Below are positions 29,511 to 39,355 of a stretch of DNA of 64,000 nucleotides, piece by piece (position 1 is the first letter of the stretch; the number at the start of each line of letters is the position of its first letter). The notes under the pieces were generated by a model that was given only the letters and a program-made list of their open reading frames with translations, was not told where the DNA came from and did not search any database. This stretch comes from Chlorobaculum limnaeum (GTDB lineage Bacteria > Bacteroidota > Chlorobiia > Chlorobiales > Chlorobiaceae), in the NCBI RefSeq assembly GCF_001747405.1, contig NZ_CP017305.1, forward strand, positions 1,754,001-1,818,000, in the 5' to 3' direction. The position numbers and the translations under genes are program-made.

Positions 29511-29546
29511 TGGACGTTGTGGACTGAGTGGACGACGTGGACAAAG
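29511..29546 (+). repeat. 9-bp tandem repeat, TGGACGNNG family
   Basis: Four consecutive 9-mers, TGGACGTTG TGGACTGAG and then TGGACGACG TGGACAAAG, start 11 nt after the serS stop. Confidence 0.75.
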
Positions 29547-29551
29547 AATCG

Positions 29552-29580
29552 GAGGCGCGGCAAAATACCGCGCCTCTTTG
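29552..29580. terminator. Terminator between convergent serS and metX
   Basis: GAGGCGCGG (29552-29560) pairs with CCGCGCCTC (29568-29576) around CAAAATA, with T-rich flanks toward metX. It can serve both transcripts. Confidence 0.85.
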
Positions 29581-29584
29581 CTTT

Positions 29585-31959
<2,375 letters not shown>

Positions 31960-32040
31960 TTACGCTCCATGCAAAGGATTCGGGGGCTGGACGTGCGCGT
32001 GGAAGCTTGCAAGAGAGGTATGAAATCAGCAGGAATGCAT

Positions 32041-32147
32041 ACATCATCTTTCCCGGATTCCCTCCGGGATGGATTTGGCACCGCTCATTTGGAATGAAGG
32101 TTGCCAAGGCTTCGCAGGGCCAGTCCCTCCGCCTTTCTGGATGATAG
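32041..32147 (-). ncRNA. SAM-I (S-box) riboswitch upstream of metY-metX
   Basis: Read on the minus strand from about 32147, ATCATC of P1 is followed by GGCGGAGGGACUGGCCC, then GCGAAGCC, UUGGCAACC, GGUGCCAAAUCC, a P4-like CCCGGAGGGAAUCCGGG and GAAAGAUGAU, which closes P1. These are the conserved S-box core elements in order. The 105 nt between it and metY hold AAGCTTACGC (31956-31965), able to pair with GCGT-GG-AAGCTT (31997-32008). No U-run terminator is seen, so control may act at translation initiation. SAM binding should lower metYX expression. Confidence 0.92.
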
Positions 32148-32258
32148 CTCGAAATCTGAAAAAGAACGTTCAAGTTTCATGAATCTACGACAGATGATAC
32201 TATTTTACAATACGTTGCTTCTCGCTTTCATGAAAAATACTTGTCTTCTTCCCGATCT

Positions 32259-33545
32259 ATGACCGCACGTGAACTCGCCCTTCGTGTTTTGCTCGAACTC
32301 GATGGTATGCGCAAATCCGAAGAGCTGCTCAACCGGATGCTCGAAACCTCCGGCCTCGGCAAAAGCGACCGTGCGCTGGCAAAAGAGCTGGTGGCCGGAA
32401 CGCTGAAGTACCGGCTTCAGTGCGATTACGTCATCGCGCGATTCTACCGTCACGACTACGCCAAAGCTGCTGAAGTGCTGAAAAACATCCTGCGCCTCGG
32501 CGTCTATCAGCTCATGCACCTCGACCGCGTACCCCGCTCGGCGGCAGTCAACGAATCGGTCAAGCTGGCGCGCAAGTACAAGGGCGACCACCTTGCAAAG
32601 CTGGTCAACGGCCTGTTGCGCAACATCTCGAAGGAGAGCATCATTCTCGACGGCTGGACGGCTGACCTGCCCGAAGCGAAACGCCTGTCGATCATCTATT
32701 CGTATCCCGAATGGCTGATCGCGCGATGGATCACGCGCTACGGCATCGACGCGGCATCGACGATGCTCGCGCACGGCAATCTGCCGCCTGCCACCGGCTA
32801 CCGGATTAACCGGCTCAAAACCGATCCGGAGAATCTTCTGGTGAAGCCGGAACTGTCAGACGCAAAAAGGGTTACAGGCGCCGAGGGACTCGGCCATTTC
32901 TTTTTCTCGAAGTCGTTCGACCGGATGGAACCGCTGCTCAAGGAGGGTCTCGTCAGCGTGCAGAATCCGGCGCAGGGGCTCACCTGCCTCATGGCCGCGC
33001 CGGAGCCGGGCAGCACTGTCTACGACATGTGCGCCGCGCCGGGGGGCAAATCGACCTTCATGGCCGAGCTGATGGAGAATCGCGGGTGCGTCATCGCGCT
33101 CGACCGCACGGCGGCCAAGGTGGCGCGGATCGCCTCTAACGCCGAGGCGCTCGGCATCACCATCATCGAGCCGCGCGAAGGCGACGCGCTCACCTTCGAT
33201 CCCGGATGCGCGGTGGATACGATCCTGCTCGACGCCCCCTGCACCGGCACCGGCGTGCTGGGCCGCCGCGCCGAGCTGCGCTGGCGCACGACCGCCGAAA
33301 AGCTCCGGGAGCTTGTCGAGCTGCAGGCCGCCATGCTTGACCGCGCCGCCTCGCTGCTCTCGCCGGGTGGCGTGCTCCTCTACGCCACCTGCTCCGTCGA
33401 ACCGGAAGAGAACGAGCATCAGGTGGAAGCCTTCCTTCAGCGCCACCCCGATTTTGTAATGGAATCATCGCGGCTCACGCTTCCGGGATCGAGCGAAGGG
33501 TTCGACGGGGGCTTCGCCGCGAGGTTCCGCAGAAAGGAGGCGTGA
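32259..33545 (+). CDS. rsmB: 16S rRNA m5C967 methyltransferase RsmB
   Basis: The product of about 428 residues has an N-terminal NusB-like helical domain (residues 1-140, ELALRVLLELDGM...VPRSAAVNESVKLARKY) and a C-terminal SAM-dependent Rossmann domain. The latter has CAAPGGKSTFMAELM, DAPCTGTGVLGRRAELRW and the catalytic-cysteine motif YATCSVEPEENE. It methylates 16S rRNA in the cytosol. The ATG at 32259 is used, while a TTG at 32241 would add six residues. It ends 2 bp before the xerD start, so the pair is cotranscribed. Confidence 0.95.
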   Translation: MTARELALRVLLELDGMRKSEELLNRMLETSGLGKSDRALAKELVAGTLKYRLQCDYVIARFYRHDYAKAAEVLKNILRLGVYQLMHLDRVPRSAAVNESVKLARKYKGDHLAKLVNGLLRNISKESIILDGWTADLPEAKRLSIIYSYPEWLIARWITRYGIDAASTMLAHGNLPPATGYRINRLKTDPENLLVKPELSDAKRVTGAEGLGHFFFSKSFDRMEPLLKEGLVSVQNPAQGLTCLMAAPEPGSTVYDMCAAPGGKSTFMAELMENRGCVIALDRTAAKVARIASNAEALGITIIEPREGDALTFDPGCAVDTILLDAPCTGTGVLGRRAELRWRTTAEKLRELVELQAAMLDRAASLLSPGGVLLYATCSVEPEENEHQVEAFLQRHPDFVMESSRLTLPGSSEGFDGGFAARFRRKEA

Positions 33546-33547
33546 GG

Positions 33548-34462
33548 ATGGCGGAACCCGATGCGCCGTGGCGCGGTGCGCTCGAAACCTTCCTGAACTA
33601 CCTGACCCTCGAACGCAACTTTTCGGGCAACACGCGAGCGTCGTACCTCAACGACCTTGGCCGTTACCTCGCCTGGCTGCACGAGGGCGGCGTCAAACCC
33701 GAAGAGGTTGCGCCGGGGGACATCCGCAAATTCATCGAGGAGCTGCACGAGATCGGCCTCGAAGCGAGTTCGATTGCCCGGAACATCTCGGCGATCCGCT
33801 CGTTCCACAAGTTCCTGCTCACCGAGCGGCTCGCGACGATGAACCCCGCCGAGAACATCCACCAGCCAAAGCTGGCCCGCTACCTGCCTGCCGTGCTTAA
33901 CGTCGAGGAGATGACGGCGCTGCTCGACGCGCCACTCAGGCGGCATCCCACAGCTAAATTCATGCTGCGCGACAAAGCGATGCTCGAATTCCTCTACGCC
34001 ACGGGAGTCCGGGTGAGCGAGCTGATCGGGCTTGGCCGACTGAATCTGCACATGGATGACGGTTTCGTGCGGGTCTTCGGCAAAGGGTCGAAGGAGCGGC
34101 TCGTGCCCATCGGCCAGACGGCCATTTCGTGGATGAAGCGCTACCTCGACGAACTGCGCCCCGGCATGACGAGCGCGACCTCGCATGACACGATCTTCCT
34201 GAACTCGCGAGGCGGCAAGCTCTCGCGCATGGCGGCGTGGAACATCGTGCGGCAGCACGCCGTCATCGCGGGCATCGAAAAGCCGATCAGCCCGCACACC
34301 TTCCGCCACTCATTCGCCACCCATCTGCTCGAAGGCGGCGCCGACCTGCGCGTCGTTCAGGAGATGCTCGGCCACAGCTCCATCATCGCCACGCAAATCT
34401 ACACCCACATCGACCGCTCGTTCATCAAAGAGGTGCACAAAACTTTTCACCCGCGGGGATGA
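33548..34462 (+). CDS. xerD: Tyrosine recombinase XerD/XerC family
   Basis: The 304-residue protein has a SAM-like core-binding domain (FLNYLTLERNFSGNTRASYL) and a catalytic domain with the full RHRHY set: Arg in ATGVRVSELIGL, HTFRHSFATHLL, His in EMLGHSSI and Tyr in TQIYTHI. Xer recombinases resolve chromosome dimers at dif. Full length and core-gene composition support the housekeeping enzyme. The last 80 codons are duplicated at 35353-35602. Confidence 0.93.
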   Translation: MAEPDAPWRGALETFLNYLTLERNFSGNTRASYLNDLGRYLAWLHEGGVKPEEVAPGDIRKFIEELHEIGLEASSIARNISAIRSFHKFLLTERLATMNPAENIHQPKLARYLPAVLNVEEMTALLDAPLRRHPTAKFMLRDKAMLEFLYATGVRVSELIGLGRLNLHMDDGFVRVFGKGSKERLVPIGQTAISWMKRYLDELRPGMTSATSHDTIFLNSRGGKLSRMAAWNIVRQHAVIAGIEKPISPHTFRHSFATHLLEGGADLRVVQEMLGHSSIIATQIYTHIDRSFIKEVHKTFHPRG

Positions 34463-34556
34463 TTCGCACAGCATGGATACCGAGAGACACCCCGCCGGTA
34501 TCCTCACGGAGGAGCCGACGCCAGATTCTACGCGGACGCCGAATACACTCCGACCG

Positions 34557-34599
34557 AAAAAGACAAGGATGACCGCCTGAACGGCAGCCATCCTTGTCT
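34557..34599 (-). terminator. Terminator for the secreted-repeat gene
   Basis: AGACAAGGATG (34561-34571) pairs perfectly with CATCCTTGTCT (34589-34599). On the minus strand the stem is followed by TTTTTC, so it ends the leftward transcript and separates it from xerD. Confidence 0.85.
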
Positions 34600-34635
34600 G
34601 AACGTGAACCGGTAATTCCGGTCAACTGATGAACG

Positions 34636-35103
34636 TTATTTGTTCATACCTTTTGGCTCGCTCCAACCGGTATGCTTGACGTCAATCACCCTGAAGCGTC
34701 CGGGGTCCATCACAAACCAGACATTGTTTAAATTCTGACCCTTGGTATCCCCGGGTTTCTGATCCATCGTGTAATAGTAGAGCGGATAACCCCTGGACGT
34801 GTTCTGTTTCTTTCCGTCACTCCGGATTATCGTGCCAAAATCATTGGAATTGATCAGAGGAGAAGAAGCAAGAATCGCCTCTTTGTAAAAAGGCGGCCAC
34901 TGTATGAGGCACTGACCTTTGCACCGGCTTCCACCGGGGGCATCGAGTTTCGACCAGTACAGCGTCATCCCCTTGGTATCGACAAGATAATCTCCTACAC
35001 CATCCTTGTGCGAAACGAACACGTCCGGCGGAGTTGCAAGAACTGTTATTGCATTGAAAAACATCAGGCATGCAACTACCCAAAAAAGCGACATCTTTCT
35101 CAT
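34636..35103 (-). CDS. Small secreted protein, COG4315/PF03640-like repeat
   Basis: The ATG at 35103 is fixed by AAGGAGA seven nt upstream. The 155-residue product has a clear signal peptide (MRKMSLFWVVACLMFFNAI, cleavage near VLA-TPP). Mature motifs KGMTLYWSKLDAPGGSRCKGQC, cited in part as TLYWSKLD and CKGQCLIQWPPF, and GYPLYYYTMDQKPGDTKGQN, cited as YPLYYYTMDQ, are those of the secreted-repeat lipoprotein family. That family has two copies of a Leu-Tyr-x-[Tyr/Trp]-based motif and unknown function. No lipobox is evident. Base composition is lower in GC than its neighbours and it sits next to a rearrangement scar, so transfer is likely. Confidence 0.82.
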   Translation of the reverse strand: MRKMSLFWVVACLMFFNAITVLATPPDVFVSHKDGVGDYLVDTKGMTLYWSKLDAPGGSRCKGQCLIQWPPFYKEAILASSPLINSNDFGTIIRSDGKKQNTSRGYPLYYYTMDQKPGDTKGQNLNNVWFVMDPGRFRVIDVKHTGWSEPKGMNK

Positions 35104-35313
35104 GATAATTCTCCTTTCTGCTTGAGTTGTTAATTTCCTGTCACTTTGTACTGCATTACCGATCAACTGACCTTATCGCGACCCAAATGCCATGGAGCGA
35201 GTGGAGTAAACACACTGACAGAAAGGATCCAATGTCAGCCAGAGTCCTACGACAAAATAACTGTACTTTTATTAACAAAGTTCCTTATAAAAGAAAGCCC
35301 AATAAAACAGAGA

Positions 35314-35344
35314 CGGCCTGTACCGAGATACCCATCGCTTCGAG
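35314..35344 (+). repeat. 31-bp splinter copied from rtcB
   Basis: This stretch differs by a single base from 36865-36895, inside rtcB. On the minus strand both encode LEAMGISVQA. It abuts the duplicated xerD end, marking a recombination joint. Confidence 0.85.
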
Positions 35345-35352
35345 CTGCGCCC

Positions 35353-35602
35353 CGGAAAACTCTCGCGTATGGCGGCGTGGAACATCGTGCGGCAGCACGC
35401 CATCATCGCGGGCATCGAAAAGCCGATCAGCCCGCACACCTTCCGCCACTCCTTCGCCACGCACCTGCTCGAAGGCGGCGCCGACCTGCGCGTCGTACAG
35501 GAAATGCTCGGCCAAAGCTCCATCATCGCCACGCAAATCTACACCCACATCGACCGCTCGTTCATAAAAGAGGTACACAAGACCTTTCACCCGCGGGGAT
35601 AA
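35353..35602 (+). pseudogene. Duplicate of the xerD 3' end
   Basis: The segment aligns at a constant offset of 1140 bp with 34213-34462 and is nearly identical, ending exactly at the stop codon. It encodes the last 77 or so residues of the recombinase, starting MAAWNIVRQHA at 35369. Changes include V to I and, importantly, the catalytic LGH to LGQ. It lacks the core-binding domain and first arginine and cannot be a recombinase. Homology stops abruptly at both ends, with an rtcB splinter on the left. Confidence 0.92.
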
Positions 35603-35752
35603 ATAAATCCTATTAAAACATTGTATTCTATATTGTTTTTTACATAAAATTTGTTTTATTAACAACGATGCGATAACGTAATACCCGACATTTCATTTCA
35701 GGTATTTGTTAGTGCCAATCCCATTATACGCTCACCTCAAGCAGTATCCGTG

Positions 35753-36601
35753 ATGAAGAAACTTCTTGCCGCATCGATAACCCTGCTGATCTGCCTTGGC
35801 TTTCACCATGACGCTGATGCAGAGACGCTGATCAACTTCAACGATTTTTCTTCCGATTCCGGCTATACGCTTCTGGGCACCGCGAAAAAAGATGGAAACA
35901 AGCTTCAGCTCGTTCCATCGACGATAAATCAGGTTGGTGGCGCATTTTTTAATACGCCTGTCACTGTTTCCAGCTTCAGCACCAGATTCTCCTTTACCTT
36001 CTCCAATCCAGGGGCAGGTGATGGAATGATGTTTGTCATCAAAAATCCGGAGAGCAGTGGATCCTATAAAACAACTGAACTCGGCTATACCGGAGAAGCG
36101 ATAGCCTATGGAGACCGATATGGAGTACCGGGAATCAGAAACAGCGTGGGTATCGAGTTCGACAGCCATTACAACACGACCGCTGGCGTTACCAACGACA
36201 TCAACGGCAATCACATCGGCATCGACGCTAACGGCTCCATGCTCAGTCTTGCGCAAGTTGCTGTAGCAAGTGACTTTAACAGCGCAAACCCGTGGTACGC
36301 CTGGGTCGATTACGATGGAGCGATCCTGTCGGTCAGCGTCAATCAGACCGGAATACAGCCTGCTACGGCGATGCTTTCGTACGGGTCCATCGAGACCCCT
36401 TTTGTGATCAGCGACTATACCGGTTCATCGACCGCGCTGGTTGGCTTCACCGCGTCAACAGGCGGCGCCGTTCAAACGACCACGCTGAACTCGTTCGGAT
36501 TCGACTCGGTGGGAACAGGAGAAGCGGTACCCGAACCCTCGACCCTGGCGCTTTTAGGCACAGGCGCTGTTTTTGCGGGCATTGCCTCACGGAGAAAATA
36601 G
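35753..36601 (+). CDS. PEP-CTERM-anchored L-type lectin-like protein
   Basis: The 282-residue secreted protein has a signal peptide (1-24, ending HDADA-ET) and a central domain of about 220 residues. That domain has the beta-sandwich pattern of legume/L-type lectins (LINFNDFSSDSGYTLLG, FSFTFSNPGAGDGMMFVI, VGIEFDSHYNTT with a possible metal-binding Asp/Asn, and WYAWVDYDGAILSVSV). It ends with a PEP-CTERM sorting tail: VPEPSTLALLGTGAVFAG and ASRRK. PEP-CTERM proteins are processed by exosortase and usually linked to exopolysaccharide. The exosortase is not in this window. The GTG at 35750 adds one Met-equivalent; the ATG at 35753 is preferred. Confidence 0.88.
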   Translation: MKKLLAASITLLICLGFHHDADAETLINFNDFSSDSGYTLLGTAKKDGNKLQLVPSTINQVGGAFFNTPVTVSSFSTRFSFTFSNPGAGDGMMFVIKNPESSGSYKTTELGYTGEAIAYGDRYGVPGIRNSVGIEFDSHYNTTAGVTNDINGNHIGIDANGSMLSLAQVAVASDFNSANPWYAWVDYDGAILSVSVNQTGIQPATAMLSYGSIETPFVISDYTGSSTALVGFTASTGGAVQTTTLNSFGFDSVGTGEAVPEPSTLALLGTGAVFAGIASRRK

Positions 36602-36693
36602 CGCAAAACCGGGCTGGCCGGGTAAGCGCGAATAAGCGGTGTGGACGGAAGCGAAGGGGAATGGATGAAACAGGACTTCGCTATTCCCCTCTT

Positions 36694-36728
36694 CAATTCA
36701 TCATTCAGCACTCATAATTCATAATTCT
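36694..36728. repeat. AATTCAT-type simple repeat
   Basis: Interrupted copies of AATTCATCATTC and CATAATTCATAATTC lie 3' of the convergent lectin and rtcB genes. Related tracts occur at 38881-38906 and 61024-61056. Confidence 0.6.
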
Positions 36729-36730
36729 CC

Positions 36731-38128
36731 TCACCCCTTCATCACCCCCACCGGCACAAGCGTTGCAACTTTCTTTGCGATGCCTGCCGACACCACCGCG
36801 CCGACCACTTCGCCAATATCCTTGTAGGCGGCGGGAGCCTCCTCAGCGAGGCCCTGCATCGATCCGGCCTGCACCGAGATACCCATCGCTTCGAGTTCCA
36901 TCCTGAGCTGATTGCCCTGCACCGTGTGCCTGGCTTTCGTCCGCGACATCCGCCGCCCCGCGCCGTGGCACGACGAGCCGAAGCTTTCGCGCATCGATGC
37001 CGCCTCTCCCTCCAGCACGAACGAGGCGGTTCCCATGCTGCCGGGAATGATCACCGGCTGGCCGGGAAAGGCGCGGGTCGCGCCCTTGCGATGCACGAGG
37101 AGCTGCCGCCGCTGGCCGTCGATTTCGTGCGTTTCGATCTTGGCGATGTTGTGCGCTACATCGTAGACCACGCGCAACGGATCGCTACCCATCACGCTCT
37201 TCCACGCCTGCCGAATCTCCCAGGTGATGAGCTGGCGGTTCGCCCAGGCGAAGTTCGCGCCCGCCGACATGGCGCTGAAGTACTCCTGTCCCTCCAGCGA
37301 ACGGAACGGCGCGCAGCAGAGCTCGCGGTCGGGCACCTCGATGCCGTACGACGGCATCGCGCGGTTCATGACGCGGATGTAGTCCGTGGCGATCTGGTGG
37401 CCGAGGCCGCGCGAGCCGGTGTGGAGCTGGATCACCACCTGCCCCTCGAATAGTCCCATGCGCCCGGCGGCGTCGCGGTCGTAAATGGCGTCGATCCGGT
37501 CGATCTCCACGAAATGATTGCCCGCTCCCATCGTGCCGAGCTGGTCGTGGCCGCGCTGTTTGGCCTGCGGCGAAACCTTCGACGGATCGGCCACGTCGAG
37601 CATTCCGCCCGACTCGATGTGGTCGAGATCACCCGGCTCTCCGTAGCCAAGCGCCACCATGCAGCGCGCCCCTTCGCGAAGCACGCGGTCGAGCTGGGCG
37701 GATGAAAAGGCGATCTTGTTGCCGCGCCCGACGCCGGAGGGCACCTGGCGGTAGATTTCACTGGCGAGGTCGGGAATCTTGTCGCGGATAGTTTCGAAGG
37801 AAGACCGGCTCGCCAGAAGGCGCACGCCGCAGTTGATGTCGTAGCCGATGCCGCCAGGGGAGATGACGCCCAGGTCGAGGTCGAAGGCCGCCACGCCGCC
37901 AATCGGAAAGCCGTACCCCTCGTGAATGTCGGGCATGGCCAGCGCGAACCCCACGATGCCGGGCAGCGTGGCGACGTTGACGAGCTGCTCCAGCGAACGG
38001 TCGGCGAGAATCTGTTCGAGCATCGCTTCGGAAGCGTAAAATCGCGCCGGAACGCACATGTCGCTGCGGTACGAGCGCGGAATCTCCCACAGCCAGCCTG
38101 AAATCTGCCTGATCGACGACCGCTCCAT
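36731..38128 (-). CDS. rtcB: RNA-splicing ligase RtcB
   Basis: The product is 465 residues from the ATG at 38128, chosen because GGAGG lies 5 nt upstream; longer frames read through poor sequence. RtcB joins 2',3'-cyclic phosphate or 3'-phosphate ends to 5'-OH RNA using GTP and Mn. Visible features are MPDIHEGYGFPIGGVAAF, GYDINCGVRLL with the metal-binding Asp and Cys, GAGNHFVEI, QLHTGSRGLGHQI, and the guanylylated His in SCHGAGRRMSRTKA. Archease and ThpR genes lie 6-7 kb away on the same strand. A 31-bp piece of its C-terminal coding region recurs at 35314-35344. Confidence 0.96.
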   Translation of the reverse strand: MERSSIRQISGWLWEIPRSYRSDMCVPARFYASEAMLEQILADRSLEQLVNVATLPGIVGFALAMPDIHEGYGFPIGGVAAFDLDLGVISPGGIGYDINCGVRLLASRSSFETIRDKIPDLASEIYRQVPSGVGRGNKIAFSSAQLDRVLREGARCMVALGYGEPGDLDHIESGGMLDVADPSKVSPQAKQRGHDQLGTMGAGNHFVEIDRIDAIYDRDAAGRMGLFEGQVVIQLHTGSRGLGHQIATDYIRVMNRAMPSYGIEVPDRELCCAPFRSLEGQEYFSAMSAGANFAWANRQLITWEIRQAWKSVMGSDPLRVVYDVAHNIAKIETHEIDGQRRQLLVHRKGATRAFPGQPVIIPGSMGTASFVLEGEAASMRESFGSSCHGAGRRMSRTKARHTVQGNQLRMELEAMGISVQAGSMQGLAEEAPAAYKDIGEVVGAVVSAGIAKKVATLVPVGVMKG

Positions 38129-38239
38129 TGCGCCTCCATTGTTTTCGTTCACGCCGCTTCCCCTGGAAAGACCGAGAACCAATAGCCCCACGTAAGCGTT
38201 CCTGCCGGATATTTCATCCACCATCAACCCGTCGTCATC

Positions 38240-38815
38240 ATGAAGCTGTCGCGAACCATCCGAAACACGCTGGCGCTGCTGTTCATCACGACGCTGCTCG
38301 TGCCCGCAACGCTCAGGGCCGCCGAGAAAGAAGATGCCATGAACTTCGAACTCACCTCATCCGCTTTCACTCATATGGGTGCGATTCCGGCGCTCTACAC
38401 CTGCGAGGGCAAAAACATCTCGCCGCCGCTCGCGTGGAAAAATCTGCCAAAGGGGACGAAAAGCCTCGTGCTCATCGTAGACGATCCCGACGCGCCCGAC
38501 CCGGCGGCCCCGACATTCACCTGGGTGCACTGGATGCTCTACAACATTCCGCCTGAAACAGCGGGACTCGCCGAAGGGGCCGGAAACCGTCCCGCCGTCG
38601 GGATGCAGGAGGGACTGAGCAGTTGGAGCCGTGGCGGTTACGGCGGCCCCTGTCCGCCCATCGGCACGCACCGCTACTTCCACAAACTCTACGCGCTCGA
38701 CACCGTGCTGCCCGACCTGCTTTCTCCACTCAAAGCCGACGTTGAGGCCGCCATGAAAGGCCACATTCTCGGCGAAGCCATGCTGATTGGCACATACAGG
38801 AAAAAGGGCGGTTGA
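38240..38815 (+). CDS. YbhB/YbcL family (PEBP-like) protein, exported
   Basis: The 191-residue product has an N-terminal signal peptide (about 1-28, LALLFITTLLVPATLRAAE). It has the PEBP motifs IPALYTCEGKNISPPLAW, LVLIVDDPDAPDP, FTWVHWMLYNIP and CPPIGTHRYFHKLYAL. The family folds like Raf-kinase-inhibitor protein and binds small anions or phospholipid head groups. Its bacterial role is unknown. It is transcribed divergently from rtcB with a gap of about 110 bp and is followed by a degenerate 9-bp repeat. Confidence 0.93.
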   Translation: MKLSRTIRNTLALLFITTLLVPATLRAAEKEDAMNFELTSSAFTHMGAIPALYTCEGKNISPPLAWKNLPKGTKSLVLIVDDPDAPDPAAPTFTWVHWMLYNIPPETAGLAEGAGNRPAVGMQEGLSSWSRGGYGGPCPPIGTHRYFHKLYALDTVLPDLLSPLKADVEAAMKGHILGEAMLIGTYRKKGG

Positions 38816-38819
38816 TCAA

Positions 38820-38846
38820 TGGACTTGATGGGCGATGTGAATGAAT
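38820..38846 (+). repeat. Degenerate 9-bp repeat, TGGACGNNG family
   Basis: TGGACTTGA TGGGCGATG TGAATGAAT begins 4 nt after the PEBP gene stop. It shares phase and placement with the clear copies at 27629, 29511 and 48268. Confidence 0.4.
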
Positions 38847-38880
38847 AAATAGACGGAAGAGCGAGATTTTCCCCCTCTTC

Positions 38881-38906
38881 CATTCATCATTCATCATTCT
38901 TAATTC
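38881..38906. repeat. CATTCAT-type simple repeat
   Basis: CATTCATCATTCATCATTC and TTAATTC lie directly before the stop of the minus-strand DUF2721 gene, related to the tracts at 36694 and 61024. Confidence 0.55.
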
Positions 38907-39355
38907 TTCTTTTTGTGCCCTTCCAGTTCGATGCGCAACGCTGAGAGGGTGATATTGACGTCGAGCAGGAAAAAAACGAGCGCGGCGATCAGACAGAGCA
39001 TGCTGATAATGAAAATCGATTCAACAAGCAGCGGCAAATCGACATGCAGAAGGCTTGTCATAAACAGCAAAATGATGAGCGTTGCGGCGCCAAGGCAGGT
39101 CAGCGAAGCAAGAAGAATAGCGTTCCTGGCATATTGGGCTCGCTTCCAGAGCACCACGATTTCCCTGTCGATTTTCGATCTTTTCGATTCGGAAAGCTCT
39201 TCATATTGATCGAGCAACTCCCTGGCGCGGTCGATCGTCCGGGCCAACCGGTTGGTCATGGTAAGAAGAAGCAGGCCAATGCCTGATATGAGAATAACCG
39301 GGCCGATGGCTGTTTGCAATACAGGAATGAGTTCTTTGATAGTCGTAATCGTCAT
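38900..39355 (-). CDS. DUF2721 membrane protein
   Basis: The 151-residue protein has three predicted helices: about 12-32 (LQTAIGPVILISGIGLLLLT), 78-102 and 108-132. A charged alpha-helical stretch with ARTIDRARELLDQYEEL lies between the first two. This is the DUF2721 layout, and the function is unknown. Its ATG overlaps the stop of the upstream nuclease gene (ATGA), so the two are translationally coupled. Confidence 0.88.
   Translation of the reverse strand: MTITTIKELIPVLQTAIGPVILISGIGLLLLTMTNRLARTIDRARELLDQYEELSESKRSKIDREIVVLWKRAQYARNAILLASLTCLGAATLIILLFMTSLLHVDLPLLVESIFIISMLCLIAALVFFLLDVNITLSALRIELEGHKKKN

Noticed and set aside
27629-29546. TGGAC-rich tracts considered as CRISPR repeats
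   Set aside because: The units are 9 bp and contiguous with no spacers, and no cas genes are present.
35369-35602. The 77-codon xerD-like frame as a functional small recombinase
   Set aside because: It lacks the core-binding domain and first catalytic Arg, and its LGH is changed to LGQ. It is a duplicated fragment.
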